From Tannerella sp. (GTDB lineage Bacteria > Bacteroidota > Bacteroidia > Bacteroidales > Tannerellaceae): a DNA stretch of 12,832 nt. Location of the stretch: assembly GCA_031260095.1 (NCBI GenBank), contig JAIRKN010000093.1, positions 1 through 12,832 of the forward strand. Direction: 5' to 3'. The translations under genes and the position numbers were made by a program. Positions 1 to 7,602 of this stretch are shown here, in pieces; positions within the stretch are counted from its first letter, which is position 1; each line of letters begins with the position of its first letter. The notes beneath the pieces are model-generated. The model had not been told where the DNA came from. It worked only from the letters and a program-made list of their open reading frames with translations, and did no database searches.

Positions 1-139
1 CACCTGTCGCTAATGCTTCCACATTAGCCAGCGCCATATTCGACAATAGCGCCTTTTTACTCATGTTTCGACTCACGTTCCAATCTGCCACCATTGCAAT
101 GACAGCTACCATAAAAATAGACAATAAAATCTTATTCAT
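1..139 (-). CDS. NVEALA-motif exported peptide (partial, N-terminus only)
   Basis: The reverse strand from an ATG at 139 reads MNKILLSIFMVAVIAMVADW and continues through a Ser/Lys-rich stretch to ALANVEALATG at the window edge. Residues 1-18 form a hydrophobic signal-like segment. The NVEALA hexapeptide at about residues 39-44 is the hallmark of the small Bacteroidetes family named after it (Pfam NVEALA), whose members are short exported proteins of unknown function, often in clusters with DUF1573 or six-bladed propeller proteins. A DUF1573 fragment lies upstream on the same strand here, which fits that pattern. The gene is cut by the window edge, so the mature Cys-containing part, if present, cannot be seen. 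No promoter box was recognised on the minus strand upstream. Family assignment is fairly secure; function is unknown. Confidence 0.8.
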   Translation of the reverse strand, partial: MNKILLSIFMVAVIAMVADWNVSRNMSKKALLSNMALANVEALATG

Positions 140-304
140 CCTTCTTATCAATTAAGATAATATATAAATTTGTTTGTTTTGTGGCTGTATCTATCCTTTC
201 AATAGCCGAAACCCGCTTGGATTTCAATTTAATTTCGTACTTTTCTTCTATAAATTTTATCGAACATTTTTATGCGTTTGTGTGTAATCTGAAAAATTTA
301 ATGC

Positions 305-312
305 TAACTTTG
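305..312 (+). promoter_or_regulatory. Bacteroidales-type promoter -7 box (TAACTTTG)
   Basis: TAACTTTG at 305-312 matches the Bacteroides -7 consensus TAnnTTTG exactly. A TTTG that could act as the -33 element is at 277-280, 24 bases upstream, slightly farther than usual. No plus-strand protein gene follows; instead a short GC-rich stretch and a hairpin with a T-run end at about 393. The box is seen directly; promoter activity is inferred. Confidence 0.4.
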
Positions 313-316
313 CAGA

Positions 317-393
317 CCTCCTTTCTTTTGGGGGGAAGCAGGGACGGAGGGTTCTTTTTCTTTTGCAGAAGCGGATGACTCTCCGCCCTTTTT
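317..393 (+). ncRNA. Candidate small RNA between promoter-like box and terminator-like hairpin
   Basis: Starting just after the TAACTTTG box, about 75 bases of GC-rich sequence stand out from AT-rich flanks and contain no credible ORF. Two structures are visible. CCTCC near 318 can pair with the G-run near 330-335 or with GGAGG near 346-350. GCGGA (about 370-374) pairs with TCCGC (about 381-385) over a 6-base loop and is followed by CCTTTTTT, giving an intrinsic-terminator-like end. The adjoining genes are on the opposite strand, so this is not obviously a leader. No Rfam family is recognised. It could equally be a decayed leader or a non-transcribed spacer. Confidence 0.3.
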
Positions 394-467
394 TCTCTGT
401 TATTTTTAATTGTTTCACTGACATATTCCTCATTACATTAACTTATTACTTCTCCAATTATCAACAA

Positions 468-718
468 TTACAACGGAACATTTTCCACATTACCATACAT
501 CGTAACGGCTTTTCTGAAACTTCCCGGCTCGTTCGGCTTTACTTCCACCTTTACTTTGATCGTTGCTCCAGGCGCTACCGGTTGTCGATTCCAAGTCGGA
601 ACTGTGCAAGCACACGTCGTCCTGACGTCTGTTATCACAAGCAGAACGCCGCCCGTGTTTGTTAATACAAATGTACAGGCGTAACTCTCACCCGTTTTCA
701 TCGTTCCAAAGTCTTGCA
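468..718 (-). pseudogene. DUF1573 domain fragment, truncated at both ends
   Basis: The reverse strand encodes LQDFGTMKTGE, then FVLTNTGG, then a TTCACTVPTW motif, a PVAPGATIKVKVEV strand pair and a final GNVENVPL before TAA at 470-468. This order is the DUF1573 (Ig-like, exported Bacteroidetes protein) pattern with its usual C-x-C-T motif. Family members begin with a signal peptide and normally run a strand or two beyond the GN motif; here both are missing. The only available start is a GTG at 761, inside the REP-like palindrome at 719-787, and the frame runs back from it without an ATG to the TAG that ends the GH30 gene. DUF1573 similarity starts close to the palindrome boundary, so I read this as a gene remnant fused to repeat sequence. 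A functional short protein is possible but unlikely. Confidence 0.65.
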
Positions 719-787
719 ATTGCGAACCCGCAGGGTGAAACAATCCGGCGCCTGTATGCACCTGGATTGCTTCACTCCGTTCGCAAT
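719..787. repeat. REP-like imperfect palindrome (copy 1)
   Basis: The left arm begins ATTGCGAACCCGCAGGGTGA and includes CAATCCGGCGC. The right arm carries GGATTGCTTCACTCCGTTCG and ends GCAAT. The arms are near-inverted copies around a CTGTATGCAC centre. The same AATCC/ATTGC core and GCATAC centre recur at 10829-10872 and 11778-11855, so it is a dispersed element. It lies between the stop codon of the GH30 gene and the DUF1573 remnant, where the folded RNA could protect or end the operon transcript. Confidence 0.65.
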
Positions 788-809
788 TATGGGTCGGATC
801 GTGATGATT

Positions 810-2243
810 CTATTTTAATACGATCGTGTTAAATGATTGAGGTTTTAAGGGGAGCGAAATTGTTTGGTTGCCTATTTTGATTGATGGTTTGATTTCCGTA
901 TCATTTGTGTTGTGGATGATTAGTACATAGCTGTTGTCCGTGTTGCGGAATGCTGCTATGTCTGTAAATTCTCCGGAGACTGGCAGGAAGCGCGCGCCCG
1001 GCAGTACGTAATGGCTGACGTGCTTCATCAGATAATATTCGTAAGTGAACTTGTAGGTTTTATTTTTTCGGTCGACCGTTACCAGTGAGTTTTGTCTCCA
1101 GCCCCACCGGCTGAGGCCGCCTTCTTCGAGCGAGATATTCCAGTAATCGTAGACGTTGGTTCCGTTGTTCAGGAAATGCTGCATTAGCTTCCATGAATAG
1201 ACACATCCTTCCCAGTTGTTTTTCCCGTTTCCACATTCCTGTTCGGTCTGGTAAATTTTCAGATGAGGATAGCGCCGGTGAATGTCTCCGACGGATTTCT
1301 TTCCTGCCCACTGGAATCCTACGCCCGTAATGTACCTTCCGGATTCGGCATCCTTCAATATCGTGTCGACCAGTGCAGGATTGGGGCGTTCCATTGTACC
1401 GAACATCAGTTCGACATTGATGCTTTGCATGGATGGGCCGAGGTATTTGCCGATAAAGGTAGCCAGTCCGGAAGCCGTCCATGTACAGCTTGGGAACGGC
1501 TGGCACGAGTTAAATTCGTTCTGCGGCATCACCATATAGATATTGATATTTTCAGTCCGGTAGGCTTCGATAAATTTCCTGAAGTAAAGAGCATAAGCGC
1601 TGAAATAAGCTTCGTCCTGTATAAACATATTGACACCTTCGCGGCGTACTTGTTCGGGGCGAATGCCGTTTTGTCCGATGCTGTCAAAAAAAGAGGTATC
1701 TAACGGCTTGCAGGCATAATGCTTATTCTCCTTCATCCATACCGGCGGACTCCACGGGGAGGCCCATATTTTCAGATCCGGTTTATACTTCTGTGCGGCT
1801 TTGATAAACGGGATCAGCGTTTCCCGGTCGTTGGCAATACTGAAATTGATCATCTCAAAATCCCCGTCGGTTTCATTGTATGAATACCAATCTCGGGAGA
1901 AATCGTTTGCGCCGAGGGGCATCCGGCAAATGGTGAAATTGGCCCCCTGCCCGGATTCGAATAATTCACGAAAGATAGAATTGCGATCATTTTCATTGAG
2001 CAGGCTGAGGGACGTCCAACCCAATTCGTTGAAACATGCGCCAAAACCGTCAATAGACTGTTGCGGGTTATTGATTTCGATTTCGGCGTCGGGTTTTCCG
2101 TTACCGGCGACATCAATTATTCCGGCATCCTGTGTTTGCCATGAAACATCGGGAGTAGTTACCACCCATTCTATCTTCCGGTTCTCACCGTGAGTAAATA
2201 GACAGGAGAAGACATAAATACTTAATAAGATCTTTTTCATCAT
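810..2243 (-). CDS. GH30 family secreted beta-glycosidase (glucosylceramidase/beta-1,6-glucanase-like)
   Basis: A 477-residue protein of the retaining GH30 family, which hydrolyses beta-glucosides and some other beta-glycosides with a double-displacement mechanism. Residues 1-19 are a signal peptide (MMKKILLSIYVFSCLFTHG). QSIDGFGACFNELGW (62-76) is the typical N-terminal GH30 strand. WASPWSPPVWMK (160-171) is the substrate-cleft motif. MPQNEF (239-244) contains the likely acid/base E243, and YQTEQECG (331-338) the likely nucleophile E334. A C-terminal beta-sandwich ends at the stop (about 405-477). Length and motifs are complete. It is the last gene of the rhamnosidase operon, 47 bases after the GH78 stop. 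The first of two adjacent ATGs (2243, 2240) is used here; either works. Substrate within GH30 cannot be told; a beta-glucosidic linkage exposed after rhamnose removal is inferred. Confidence 0.9.
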   Translation of the reverse strand: MMKKILLSIYVFSCLFTHGENRKIEWVVTTPDVSWQTQDAGIIDVAGNGKPDAEIEINNPQQSIDGFGACFNELGWTSLSLLNENDRNSIFRELFESGQGANFTICRMPLGANDFSRDWYSYNETDGDFEMINFSIANDRETLIPFIKAAQKYKPDLKIWASPWSPPVWMKENKHYACKPLDTSFFDSIGQNGIRPEQVRREGVNMFIQDEAYFSAYALYFRKFIEAYRTENINIYMVMPQNEFNSCQPFPSCTWTASGLATFIGKYLGPSMQSINVELMFGTMERPNPALVDTILKDAESGRYITGVGFQWAGKKSVGDIHRRYPHLKIYQTEQECGNGKNNWEGCVYSWKLMQHFLNNGTNVYDYWNISLEEGGLSRWGWRQNSLVTVDRKNKTYKFTYEYYLMKHVSHYVLPGARFLPVSGEFTDIAAFRNTDNSYVLIIHNTNDTEIKPSIKIGNQTISLPLKPQSFNTIVLK

Positions 2244-2290
2244 GATTTTTTATTTTTAGTTATTAAAATAGTTCGGAACTCAAAGGGTCA

Positions 2291-5086
2291 TCATTTCCGG
2301 GGATAACAAAACCTGTAATGCCCTGCGGGAACGATTCTTTCTTCCTCATTTTCCGGTATTATTTTGGCTGTCATGCCAAATGGTACGGTAAAAGTGTATA
2401 TAATCTCATTGCCGTCTTTTTCCCAGGCGCTTTCAACCCTGCCGAACGGCGTTTCTCCGGAGGCGCGGCACCGGGACAGACGTTCAATCGGCGCGGGGGC
2501 AATCCGTATGGTATCGTTGCCCGTTTCGTTTATTCCGGCCAGCGTCTTGATGAAAAAGGCGGAAATACCGGTATATGAGGTATGGATAACGGTAGAATTG
2601 GGAGCATCTATTTCCCACATTTCGGGCATTGTCGTACATCCTTTCTCAATAAAATAGCCATATCCCGGATAGGTCGTCTTCGCGATCAGATGGCCCATTA
2701 TGTTGAAATATTCGGGATGATTCAGTACGGTTTTATAAAACGGGTAACGGCCGAAACTGCCGACATTAATGTACTGTTGCTGTTGAAGCAATACATTCAG
2801 ATAACCGCGAACGCTCTCTTCCAGTTCGTCCGGGACGATCCCGGCATAAAGCGCAAAGGACGTTCTAACCTGGTCGCCGTTCTGATAAGCGCCTGTTTCG
2901 GGATGATAGTATTTGTCGTGCAACGCTTTGCGGAGTGCGTTTAGTTTGAGCCTGTATTCATTGATATCCGCTTCGGATTCGTCCAGTTCCCGGGCAATCC
3001 GAAGCATAAAATCAAGCGTCATAGCACAGGCGCAGTTATTAAAAAACAGCGCTTCTTCCGTTTCGGCATACTCGAATACCGGCCCCGGACTAACCCATTC
3101 GCCAAGGAAATAGCCATGCGAATCGTAAGGCGTAAGCATAGAATCTTTCATATACTTATCCAGAAAACCCAGCCATTTCTTTCCGACAGGATAGGCGGCT
3201 TGCAGAATCCGTCTGTCGCCATATATGCGGTAATGCTCCCATGCCGTATTTAATATCGCCGTCCCGTTTAATACGCAACCGTACATGATGCTTATCTGCG
3301 GCGCTACGTTATTGATAAAACCGTCTTCTCTCTGCACATCCGCCCAGTCGCGCACATTTTTTATATAGTAAGCGGAAGAGTTGAAGCAGGGCAAGCCCAA
3401 TCCCCACATCGTTTGATAAGCGCCTTCGGGACCATATCCGAGGCGTTCCCTGTTCGGACAATCGACCACGACCCCTTCGGTATGACACATCCGGTAGGTA
3501 TACACATCGAGTGCAAAGATTTTATTATACAGACTGTCCGAACATTCAAAAGACGCGGTAACTTCCGGTGCGGACGATATGACTAATCCTTTTATATCCT
3601 TCAATTCGGGCGCTTTCCTCAACCCTCTGAAATGGATATACCTGCCGCCGAAAAAATTAAACCGGTTACGGAACTGTTCGCCCTTCTCGCCGCGTGCGAT
3701 ATAAATCTGCCGCTGCTTTTGTTCTTCGATCACGTCATCTTCTATGCCATACGTAGCCTGCACGAGTGACGGGTTGGCGGTGCGCATTGAAACCATGATT
3801 TCCACCGTATCGCCCTCTTTGAGTCCGTCGAATCCGGCTTCCAAGAATCCGGTAAACTGTCGCCCCATATCTACGCGGTAGACAGGATCCGTTTCCGCCG
3901 GACCGGTAATTACCGACAGGCTACGGGCAAAGATTGTATCTACGATCCGGGACGGCTCCGTCATTTGGGAAGACAGAAGCGGCGGATCTTCCATTTCGAC
4001 CGGAGCGGCCTGTTCCCACCGGCTATCATCAAAACCTGGCTTCGTCCACCGGTCGTCGTATATCCTGCCGTCTACCTGTTCGCCTCCCATGTCCATAAAA
4101 TCGAAGCGTCCGGCGTTCCGGCTACAACTCCCGGAACATAACCACGCGCTATCCGACGAGAGCGAGAAACGGTGCTCCTCATCATAAAGCTGAACAAGGA
4201 GGCCCGGCATTGTCTTTTGGCGGGCAAAATAATTGTTGATACTCCACCCCGGCCCGCAGTGGACGGCGATCACGTTTGTTCCCTTTTTCACCAGCCGGCC
4301 GATATCATACGTCACATACAAAACTCTTTTGTCAATACGGGATACAGCCGGCGCCAATACCCTGTGATCCGCTTTTTCGCCGTTTACATATAACTCATGG
4401 TAACCCAGGGAGGCGACGTATGCGTATAAGTGACCGGATTCGGTGTGATCCTCCGGTAACGTAAACGTTTTCCGGTAGCGGATATGGCTTTCTTTCGGCT
4501 CACTCGGATGACGGATCCACATCCCTTTCCAATCTGCCGGAAGCAATCCGGTCGAGAAACGGGCCGATTTGCTCCAGACACAGGACGGGTTATTGCCGTG
4601 ATATATCCCGACTTTCCAGTAATAAGTTTTTCCCGGCCGGATGATCTCTCCGGGTACGAAACAATGTTGCCTGCCTGTCTTGACGGCGTCGCTGTCCCAG
4701 ACGGGCCGCCGTCCGTTTTTCAGGAGATCTTCCGGTCTGTTCGCAACGATTACCCGGTAAGCGATTTGCCGTCCCGTTTCATTGCCGTCGGCAGCTACAT
4801 TCCGGCTTTCCCGGCCGGCGACCGCTTGTTTTCTTTCGCATATCTTCCAGCTAATGCGAGGGGAAAAACCGTGGAGACCGCCCGGATCATCAAAATTATA
4901 CGGATTGTCTATCCCCAATGGTTCGCGCATATATTCACATCTTAAATCGTATACGGACAGGGTATCGGGCGAGCTGCACGCCGTCAGGAGAAGCAGGCAG
5001 AGCAGGGACGTACATTGCACTGCCCGGCGCAGGCTACTACCCGTGTAGCGAAAGCCGCTACGCCAAACAAAGTCATATCGTATCAT
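2291..5086 (-). CDS. GH78 family alpha-L-rhamnosidase, lipoprotein
   Basis: A 931-residue inverting alpha-L-rhamnosidase of family GH78. The N-terminus has a long basic n-region, then a hydrophobic run and an LTAC lipobox with Cys37, predicting a lipid-anchored protein. YDLRCEYMREPLGID (46-60) and SPRISW (75-80) are the standard GH78 opening. Residues about 190-360 match the galactose-binding-like N domain (LYVNG at 232-236), about 380-505 the beta-sandwich, about 510-850 the (alpha/alpha)6 barrel, and the rest the C-terminal beta domain. VVDCPNRERLG (540-550) gives D542 and E547, matching the conserved acidic pair of the family. CTTMPEMWE (817-825) holds the probable general base, E822 by my alignment. 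The ATG overlaps the preceding stop as ATGA (5086-5083), supporting this start despite the long n-region. Tandem TGA codons end it. Confidence 0.92.
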   Translation of the reverse strand: MIRYDFVWRSGFRYTGSSLRRAVQCTSLLCLLLLTACSSPDTLSVYDLRCEYMREPLGIDNPYNFDDPGGLHGFSPRISWKICERKQAVAGRESRNVAADGNETGRQIAYRVIVANRPEDLLKNGRRPVWDSDAVKTGRQHCFVPGEIIRPGKTYYWKVGIYHGNNPSCVWSKSARFSTGLLPADWKGMWIRHPSEPKESHIRYRKTFTLPEDHTESGHLYAYVASLGYHELYVNGEKADHRVLAPAVSRIDKRVLYVTYDIGRLVKKGTNVIAVHCGPGWSINNYFARQKTMPGLLVQLYDEEHRFSLSSDSAWLCSGSCSRNAGRFDFMDMGGEQVDGRIYDDRWTKPGFDDSRWEQAAPVEMEDPPLLSSQMTEPSRIVDTIFARSLSVITGPAETDPVYRVDMGRQFTGFLEAGFDGLKEGDTVEIMVSMRTANPSLVQATYGIEDDVIEEQKQRQIYIARGEKGEQFRNRFNFFGGRYIHFRGLRKAPELKDIKGLVISSAPEVTASFECSDSLYNKIFALDVYTYRMCHTEGVVVDCPNRERLGYGPEGAYQTMWGLGLPCFNSSAYYIKNVRDWADVQREDGFINNVAPQISIMYGCVLNGTAILNTAWEHYRIYGDRRILQAAYPVGKKWLGFLDKYMKDSMLTPYDSHGYFLGEWVSPGPVFEYAETEEALFFNNCACAMTLDFMLRIARELDESEADINEYRLKLNALRKALHDKYYHPETGAYQNGDQVRTSFALYAGIVPDELEESVRGYLNVLLQQQQYINVGSFGRYPFYKTVLNHPEYFNIMGHLIAKTTYPGYGYFIEKGCTTMPEMWEIDAPNSTVIHTSYTGISAFFIKTLAGINETGNDTIRIAPAPIERLSRCRASGETPFGRVESAWEKDGNEIIYTFTVPFGMTAKIIPENEEERIVPAGHYRFCYPRK

Positions 5087-7602
5087 TCGGACATTTTTTT
5101 ATGATCAGTATGAGTATTTACTTCCCGGAAATAAATAGTTACGGGGCCAAGCAAACCGGCCGGAGATAGCGGAGAATCTTTACCGAAATAGTACCACGGC
5201 GTGAATGTCCGGCGTTCCTTTACGGGGCGCGGCCGACCCTTGAGGAACCATTCGGGGAAGCCTTTCATCGCGCGCAGACCTTGATTTTTATCCGTCCACT
5301 CAAAATCTTCGGGGTACTGTTCGTCGCCGATCAGACTGTTTACCCAAGTGTTTGCAACATGTATACGGAGCGTATTTTCACCGGCTTTCAGGAAAGGGGT
5401 GATCTCTGTCCGGTAAGGGGGATACCACAGTACATCGGCTTTCTTGCCGTTAATTTCCAGTTCGGCTATGTTATAAAGTTCCCCCAGGTCAATGATAACG
5501 CATCTGTTTCTTTTAAGAGCGGCTGACGGTATATGAAGTTTCTTTTCGTACACGGCCGTACCGGAAAAATACCGGATATCCGGGTCGCTTTGCCGGCTGA
5601 AATCGGCAAGCTGATCCCATTTCCGTCGAAACGGTTTGTCTCCGGTTTTAGGATAGAAGGTGATACTCCATTTGCCGGCTACGTCCGAAGCGGTTTCTTT
5701 TTGCAGGGTCATTTCCGGCTGTTTGGCATAAGGCGTTTGATGTGCCGGAAAGATCACAAACACCGATTCGTCCTGTTCCAACCGGAGGGTGACGACGGTT
5801 TTATCCCCTTCCTGCGTCCGGTTTTTCGTCTTCTTGATTATTCCTTTGTATGCGTCCCATAATTCGGGAGTGCGTTCCGTAACGGGAAACTCATATAGTC
5901 GTTCGGTCGCCTCTCCGGGATTCGTAACAAAAAAGATTTCCGCTTCGGGCGTACTGCGGTGCAGGATTCCGCCGGCATGAGAAACGTATGTACCCTGTTG
6001 CAGCAGCATCTGGCAGCGGGCCAGATAGGTGAAAAAGGCTTTGCCGGGTTCGTACCACGTCTGGTTACGACTGAAATGGGTCCCGTAATGTGCAAACCCC
6101 CAGCCGGGCTGGAATGTATCATCCAGGGGATTGTGTGCCCACGAGTGCAGGAAATACAGATTGACGCCCTGCGCGTATCCCATATCGGCCGGCCGTTTCA
6201 GCATGGCCGGTGTTTCGGTAAAGGTACAGGTGCGTTCCATTCCGGTAAAAGCTTCGGCTCCCACGATACGTTTCCCGTATTTGGCGGCCGCTTTTGCAAA
6301 GGATTCGCTCCCGGATATATCACGACTGTGCACCCAGAACTCCGTAACCGGAATATCAGCGATGCCTGTCCCGGCCTCCATATCGAAGGGTGCGTCTACA
6401 ATGCTGCCGTAGGGTTCGAAGCATAGTTGAAAACCGGCCTTGTTTACCATACTTTTGCCGATCTGCCAGCAGTTCAGGAAAAGCCGGTTGATTACTTCCG
6501 CATAATCTTTCAGGAAGAGTTGGGATTGGGCGGAAAAATGTTCCCTGCTTTCCGCTATTCCATGCGTTTTCCCGTCCAATATCGTATCACCCCGTTCGTA
6601 GGCGAGTATCACCTGTATGACCGGGTCGTATCCTTTCATGCGGATGAAGTCCCGGCGGAAATCCGGCGACCAGTTTTGTCCCCATGCTTCATAGCTGTCT
6701 ATCCAAACGTCCCTGAATGTGCTTCCGATGTATTCCGAAAACCTTTCTTTGAGCGGATGAAGCACATTCTCCCAATGCTTAACCGTTGCCTGGGGACACA
6801 TCTTATCCGCTTCGAACGAGATCGCGGCCACATCTTCGGGAGCGGGGTGTGTACGTTGCATCGTCGGATAATGGCCGAAGCGGTAGACGGTCCATTCGCC
6901 GGCGGGCGGCTGCCATTCTAAAATACCGTCGCTGAAATGCCCGGAGATATCCAATATGCCGGCTGTGGAAACATCGTTGCCGGCGGGAACGGCTATGACG
7001 GCTACATCCTTGAAATAAGCGGCGGCGGCGTCATTGGCTTTGGGGTTGGGGAGTTCCGTTTTTATCTTTTTCGTCCCCGTCACTCGCGTTGTACTGAAAG
7101 CGGCCGACTGCATCCCTTCTCCGGGGGAGATCCAGGGGCCTCCGGTGGTCGACCAACCGGGCGAGTTATGAAGACCGACGGTCATATCCAATCGCTTTGC
7201 TTCGGCGAGGGCATGTCCAAGCGCATCCCAATAGGCCCTGCTCCGGTAGGTTTGCTGTGGCCAGGGATTTTGTTCCGGTTCGAGCCACGAAGGGGCATTG
7301 AAAATGACCACGCCGGCTATTCCCGATTCTTTCATAGCCTGGAGGTCTTTCGTCATTCCTTCTTTCGAGAAGTTGGCGCCAAGCCAGTGCCACCATGCGT
7401 GTGGTTTGTAGCAGTCGGGAGGCGCTGCAAACTGCCGGGCAAGGCTTTGCAGCGTTTCGGCTTTTTGGTCCGAATGGTCTGGGAAAAGGCGGCTCTCTTC
7501 CGACGGGGGCTGCCTGAAAGAAGTATTCCTGTTTGCCGGCTGCCGTGCCTGCAAAGCAGATACGGCACCGGTGATTACACAGAAGAAAAGTAACCGTTTC
7601 AT
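5083..7602 (-). CDS. GH106 family alpha-L-rhamnosidase (second paralogue)
   Basis: An 839-residue secreted GH106 enzyme; characterised members are alpha-L-rhamnosidases. The open frame extends upstream to 7686, but the internal ATG at 7602 is chosen because it begins a good signal peptide (MKRLLFFCVITGAVSALQA) and overlaps the previous stop as ATGA (7602-7599), exactly as at the next junction. Visible blocks are HAWWHWLGANFS (68-79), WIDSYEAWGQNW (300-311), FEPYG (395-399) and GAEAFTG (448-454), all with acidic residues expected at a glycosidase active site. The C-terminal half ends in a galactose-binding-like jelly roll (GELYNIAELEING at 707-719, WYPPYRTEITP at 726-736). It is collinear with the upstream GH106 protein, so the pair arose by tandem duplication, but divergence is large enough for a different linkage preference. 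Catalytic residues were not assigned individually. Confidence 0.9.
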   Translation of the reverse strand: MKRLLFFCVITGAVSALQARQPANRNTSFRQPPSEESRLFPDHSDQKAETLQSLARQFAAPPDCYKPHAWWHWLGANFSKEGMTKDLQAMKESGIAGVVIFNAPSWLEPEQNPWPQQTYRSRAYWDALGHALAEAKRLDMTVGLHNSPGWSTTGGPWISPGEGMQSAAFSTTRVTGTKKIKTELPNPKANDAAAAYFKDVAVIAVPAGNDVSTAGILDISGHFSDGILEWQPPAGEWTVYRFGHYPTMQRTHPAPEDVAAISFEADKMCPQATVKHWENVLHPLKERFSEYIGSTFRDVWIDSYEAWGQNWSPDFRRDFIRMKGYDPVIQVILAYERGDTILDGKTHGIAESREHFSAQSQLFLKDYAEVINRLFLNCWQIGKSMVNKAGFQLCFEPYGSIVDAPFDMEAGTGIADIPVTEFWVHSRDISGSESFAKAAAKYGKRIVGAEAFTGMERTCTFTETPAMLKRPADMGYAQGVNLYFLHSWAHNPLDDTFQPGWGFAHYGTHFSRNQTWYEPGKAFFTYLARCQMLLQQGTYVSHAGGILHRSTPEAEIFFVTNPGEATERLYEFPVTERTPELWDAYKGIIKKTKNRTQEGDKTVVTLRLEQDESVFVIFPAHQTPYAKQPEMTLQKETASDVAGKWSITFYPKTGDKPFRRKWDQLADFSRQSDPDIRYFSGTAVYEKKLHIPSAALKRNRCVIIDLGELYNIAELEINGKKADVLWYPPYRTEITPFLKAGENTLRIHVANTWVNSLIGDEQYPEDFEWTDKNQGLRAMKGFPEWFLKGRPRPVKERRTFTPWYYFGKDSPLSPAGLLGPVTIYFREVNTHTDHKKMSE

